From Paenibacillus lutimineralis (lineage in GTDB: Bacteria > Bacillota > Bacilli > Paenibacillales > Paenibacillaceae): a DNA stretch of 64,000 nt. The stretch's first letter is position 1. Every line of letters begins with the position of its first letter. Where the stretch lies: contig NZ_CP034346.1 in NCBI RefSeq assembly GCF_003991425.1, forward strand, positions 5,642,501-5,706,500, read 5' to 3'. The notes under the pieces were generated by a model that saw only the letters and a program-made list of their open reading frames with translations, was not told the origin of the DNA and did not search any database. The translations under genes and the position numbers were made by a program. Positions 61,735-64,000 of this stretch are shown here, piece by piece.

Positions 61735-63075
61735 TTATAATTCTGAGGATGCCGCGTTCAATTGCTCTGCTGATCTGGCGACCTGAGACATGGCTGATCC
61801 GATTTCTTCTATTATATAGACGAGATGTTTGATCCGGGTCTCCACAGTTACAATCTCATCCGAGCTGCGCTGTACGGACCCTATAATATGAAGAAACACA
61901 TCTCTGCTTAAATCTGAATACTCTCTTCCTTGACCAGCTGCCTGCTGCGCACCTCCAACAGCCTCAATTACTTCTGTTGTCATTCTCGAGGATTGCTGAA
62001 GTTTGTCCTTGATTTGTGCAACCGTAAACCTCGCTTCCTCTGATAGCTTCCTGACCTCCTGCGCTACCACTGTAAATCCTCGCCCATGTTCACCGGCTCT
62101 CGCTGCTTCAATGGCCGCATTAAGCGAGAGTAAATGAATCTGTCCAGCGATATTCTCGACCGATTGAGCTACTTGCCCGATCTGCTGTGAGAAGCTGCTT
62201 AAGTGTTGTGCTGTCTCCTCCACAGCATGCATGCTCTCAAAAATATAATCGATACGGTTTTTCAGTTCCTGAAGACTCTTTCTGCCTTGTTCAGCCAAGC
62301 CTTTAGATGACACAGCAAAATCAGCCAAGTGCTGAATAACCTCATTTACCCCATTTGCATCAGTGATAAGGTTATCTACAGATCGCCGTGTATCTTCACT
62401 CTTCAGCTCCAATTCTTTACTGAATATGCTGATCTTTCGTTGGAGTTCCTGTTTGACTTGTTCATACTGTGCTTCCTTCTCGTGAATATTCTCTTTCTCG
62501 TAAGCTTCAAGCACTAATTGCTGTTCAAAATTAAGCAGCTTCGTTGTTGTGGTAATCATCTGCAACATTTGCTTCTCATCATGAACCTGCTCACAAATAA
62601 CCTGAATGACGGCATTTTGCAAATTCTGAAAAGCAGATAAATACCACTTCGGCTCCAGCCCAACCCGCTTATGAACCTTTGCAATTGCCAGCCGCTTCAT
62701 GATGAATTCCTGACCGATTTCACCGTTGAACATTTCAAGCAAATGCCCCTCCAGCGTCTGTTTAAGTCGTTCGATCGTACTATGTTGCTCTATGATCTCC
62801 TTAAGCTTATCTACACCTAGAACAGACTGATAGAAAGAATCGACGATCCACTCCATATGCTTCGCTATAACCGGCCGCATCTGCCTTAGAACGTCCAGAT
62901 CTGTATCAGTGAAGTGGATCATCTTCAATTGAGCATTGACCTCCGCCTCATCCTCAATAGCATAGGTTTGTTCATCAATTTGCCTATCTGGAGAATTCCC
63001 ACTGCGATCGTTGAACATAACCTTGTGCTCTGCTAAGAATGAACGCTTCAAATTAGAAAAAGGGCATCTCATCAT
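61735..63075 (-). CDS. haem-globin aerotaxis transducer (HemAT type), soluble MCP
   Basis: A 446-residue cytoplasmic chemoreceptor. Residues about 40-200 form a globin-coupled sensor with candidate proximal His135 in [16 protein letters not shown]. Residues about 210-446 form an MCP signalling coiled coil with the conserved tip around [20 protein letters not shown]. No membrane segments, as in B. subtilis HemAT. It would bind O2 and signal to CheA/CheW. It lies between tuf and rpsJ with its own promoter, an unusual place; no terminator is evident after it. Confidence 0.88.
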   Translation of the reverse strand: MMRCPFSNLKRSFLAEHKVMFNDRSGNSPDRQIDEQTYAIEDEAEVNAQLKMIHFTDTDLDVLRQMRPVIAKHMEWIVDSFYQSVLGVDKLKEIIEQHSTIERLKQTLEGHLLEMFNGEIGQEFIMKRLAIAKVHKRVGLEPKWYLSAFQNLQNAVIQVICEQVHDEKQMLQMITTTTKLLNFEQQLVLEAYEKENIHEKEAQYEQVKQELQRKISIFSKELELKSEDTRRSVDNLITDANGVNEVIQHLADFAVSSKGLAEQGRKSLQELKNRIDYIFESMHAVEETAQHLSSFSQQIGQVAQSVENIAGQIHLLSLNAAIEAARAGEHGRGFTVVAQEVRKLSEEARFTVAQIKDKLQQSSRMTTEVIEAVGGAQQAAGQGREYSDLSRDVFLHIIGSVQRSSDEIVTVETRIKHLVYIIEEIGSAMSQVARSAEQLNAASSEL

Positions 63076-63120
63076 AATAACCCCCGATTTAAATGTAAGG
63101 ACCTCGGACTACTTGAGGGC

Positions 63121-63150
63121 ATTATAACGATGATAACCCATAAATGTAAA
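63121..63150 (-). promoter_or_regulatory. sigma-A promoter of the HemAT-type gene
   Basis: TTTACA (63150-63145), 18-base spacer, TATAAT (63126-63121) on the minus strand, 46 bases before the start codon. Confidence 0.65.
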
Positions 63151-63246
63151 GCCAAATTACCCTATAATTCGACTTATTACGACATTTTTCTGCTCAATCG
63201 ACTGAAAGAATAATATTTTGCTTTAATCCAACCAAACTGCACAGTG

Positions 63247-63279
63247 CAAAAAGACTCGTTCCATAAGGAACGAGTCTCT
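63247..63279 (-). terminator. terminator of tuf
   Basis: On the minus strand GACTCGTTCC, loop TTAT, GGAACGAGTC, then TTTTTGC. A perfect 10-bp stem, 22 bases after the tuf stop. Confidence 0.93.
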
Positions 63280-63297
63280 AAGAAGCATAAGCTTGAA

Positions 63298-64000
63298 TTA
63301 TTTGCTGATGGATACAACAGCGCCGGATCCAACAGTACGTCCACCTTCACGGATGGAGAAGCGAGTTCCTTCTTCAATCGCGATTGGGGAGATCAGGGCA
63401 ACAGCAACTTCGATGTTGTCGCCAGGCATAACCATTTCAGTACCTTCTGGCAGGCTGATAACGCCTGTTACGTCAGTTGTACGGAAATAGAATTGTGGAC
63501 GGTAGCCAGTGAAGAAAGGTTTATGACGTCCGCCTTCTTCTTTAGTCAATACGTATACTTGAGCGGAAAACTCAGTATGCGGATTAACGGAAGCTGGCTT
63601 TGCCAATACTTGGCCACGCTCGATTTGTGCGCGGTCAACACCACGGAGCAATGCACCGATGTTGTCGCCTGCTTCAGCGGAATCAAGCAATTTACGGAAC
63701 ATTTCTACGCCAGTTACGACGGATTTCTTAGTTTCTTCCTTGATACCAACGATTTCGATTTCATCGCCGACTTTAACAGTACCACGCTCTACACGGCCTG
63801 TAGCAACTGTACCACGGCCAGTGATGGAGAATACGTCCTCGACAGGCATAAGGAATGGCTTGTCAACTGGACGCTCTGGAAGCGGAATGTACTCGTCGAT
63901 GATTTCGAACATCTCAACGATTTTCTTAGCCCAGTCACCATCTGGGTTCATAAGAGATTCACGAGCGGAACCTTGGATGATTGGAGTATCATCGCCAGGG
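63298..64000 (-). CDS. tuf: elongation factor Tu, C-terminal part (cut by window edge)
   Basis: The last 233 codons of EF-Tu; the gene continues past the right edge. Visible: [16 protein letters not shown] at the end of the GTPase domain, domain 2 with [20 protein letters not shown], and domain 3 with [20 protein letters not shown] and the end [12 protein letters not shown]-Tu delivers aminoacyl-tRNA. In B. subtilis tuf directly precedes rpsJ; here a chemoreceptor gene lies between. Confidence 0.98.
   Translation of the reverse strand, partial: PGDDTPIIQGSARESLMNPDGDWAKKIVEMFEIIDEYIPLPERPVDKPFLMPVEDVFSITGRGTVATGRVERGTVKVGDEIEIVGIKEETKKSVVTGVEMFRKLLDSAEAGDNIGALLRGVDRAQIERGQVLAKPASVNPHTEFSAQVYVLTKEEGGRHKPFFTGYRPQFYFRTTDVTGVISLPEGTEMVMPGDNIEVAVALISPIAIEEGTRFSIREGGRTVGSGAVVSISK

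Overview
The window looks like the chromosome of a spore-forming, low-to-mid GC Firmicute, most likely Paenibacillus or a close relative (inference). Seen directly: an S10-spc-alpha ribosomal protein cluster, sporulation and germination genes (cwlD, gerD, kbaA, pdaB, a SpoIIM-family gene), strong GGAGG-type ribosome binding sites, and a gene order matching the Bacillus subtilis rpsJ...rplM-rpsI...cwlD-mrp-gerD-kbaA-pdaB block.

Layout. (1) 1-8271, chromosome: a partial gene, a spoIIM-like gene, pdaB, kbaA, gerD, mrp, cwlD, then sulfate assimilation (sat, cysH) and a small membrane protein. (2) 8272-43747, an apparently complete 35.4 kb siphovirus prophage inserted in the 3' end of rpsI. (3) 43686-61530, ribosomal block on the minus strand, from rpsJ through secY-adk-map-infA-rpmJ-rpsM-rpsK-rpoA-rplQ-truA to rplM-rpsI. 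(4) 61735-64000, a haem-globin chemotaxis sensor (HemAT type) between rpsJ and the 3' part of tuf.

Prophage plan. The lysogeny genes (repressor, ImmA-type protease, tyrosine integrase) read rightward to attR. A cro-like gene and the early operon read leftward: DUF771 protein, replication initiator with internal 11-bp iterons, PcfK/PcfJ pair, DUF3102 protein, ArpU-type late regulator. After a structured non-coding stretch and a terminator come a short Xer-like recombinase, HNH nuclease, terminases, portal, protease, capsid, connectors, tail tube, frameshifted G/GT chaperone, tape measure, Dit, fibres, tail spike, a secreted stalk-domain protein, holin and amidase. Between the late terminator and attL lies an accessory block: HicAB toxin-antitoxin, two unknown small genes, and an unknown gene behind a LexA-box-like promoter.

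The integration site is resolved at base level. The 65-bp repeat at both ends carries the last codons of rpsI with two differences, both synonymous, and each copy is followed by its own intrinsic terminator. Integration therefore leaves S9 protein and transcript ending intact. The least expected signals are: a tRNA T-arm/acceptor minihelix inside a hairpin-rich RNA region before the packaging genes; a probable OOP-like antisense RNA beside the replication gene; a 296-bp cassette with perfect 26-bp inverted repeats holding a Cro/CI-type reading frame without a normal start; a self-contained promoter-gene-terminator unit for a secreted protein inside the late operon; and a tail protein with four evenly spaced SGEGR repeats.
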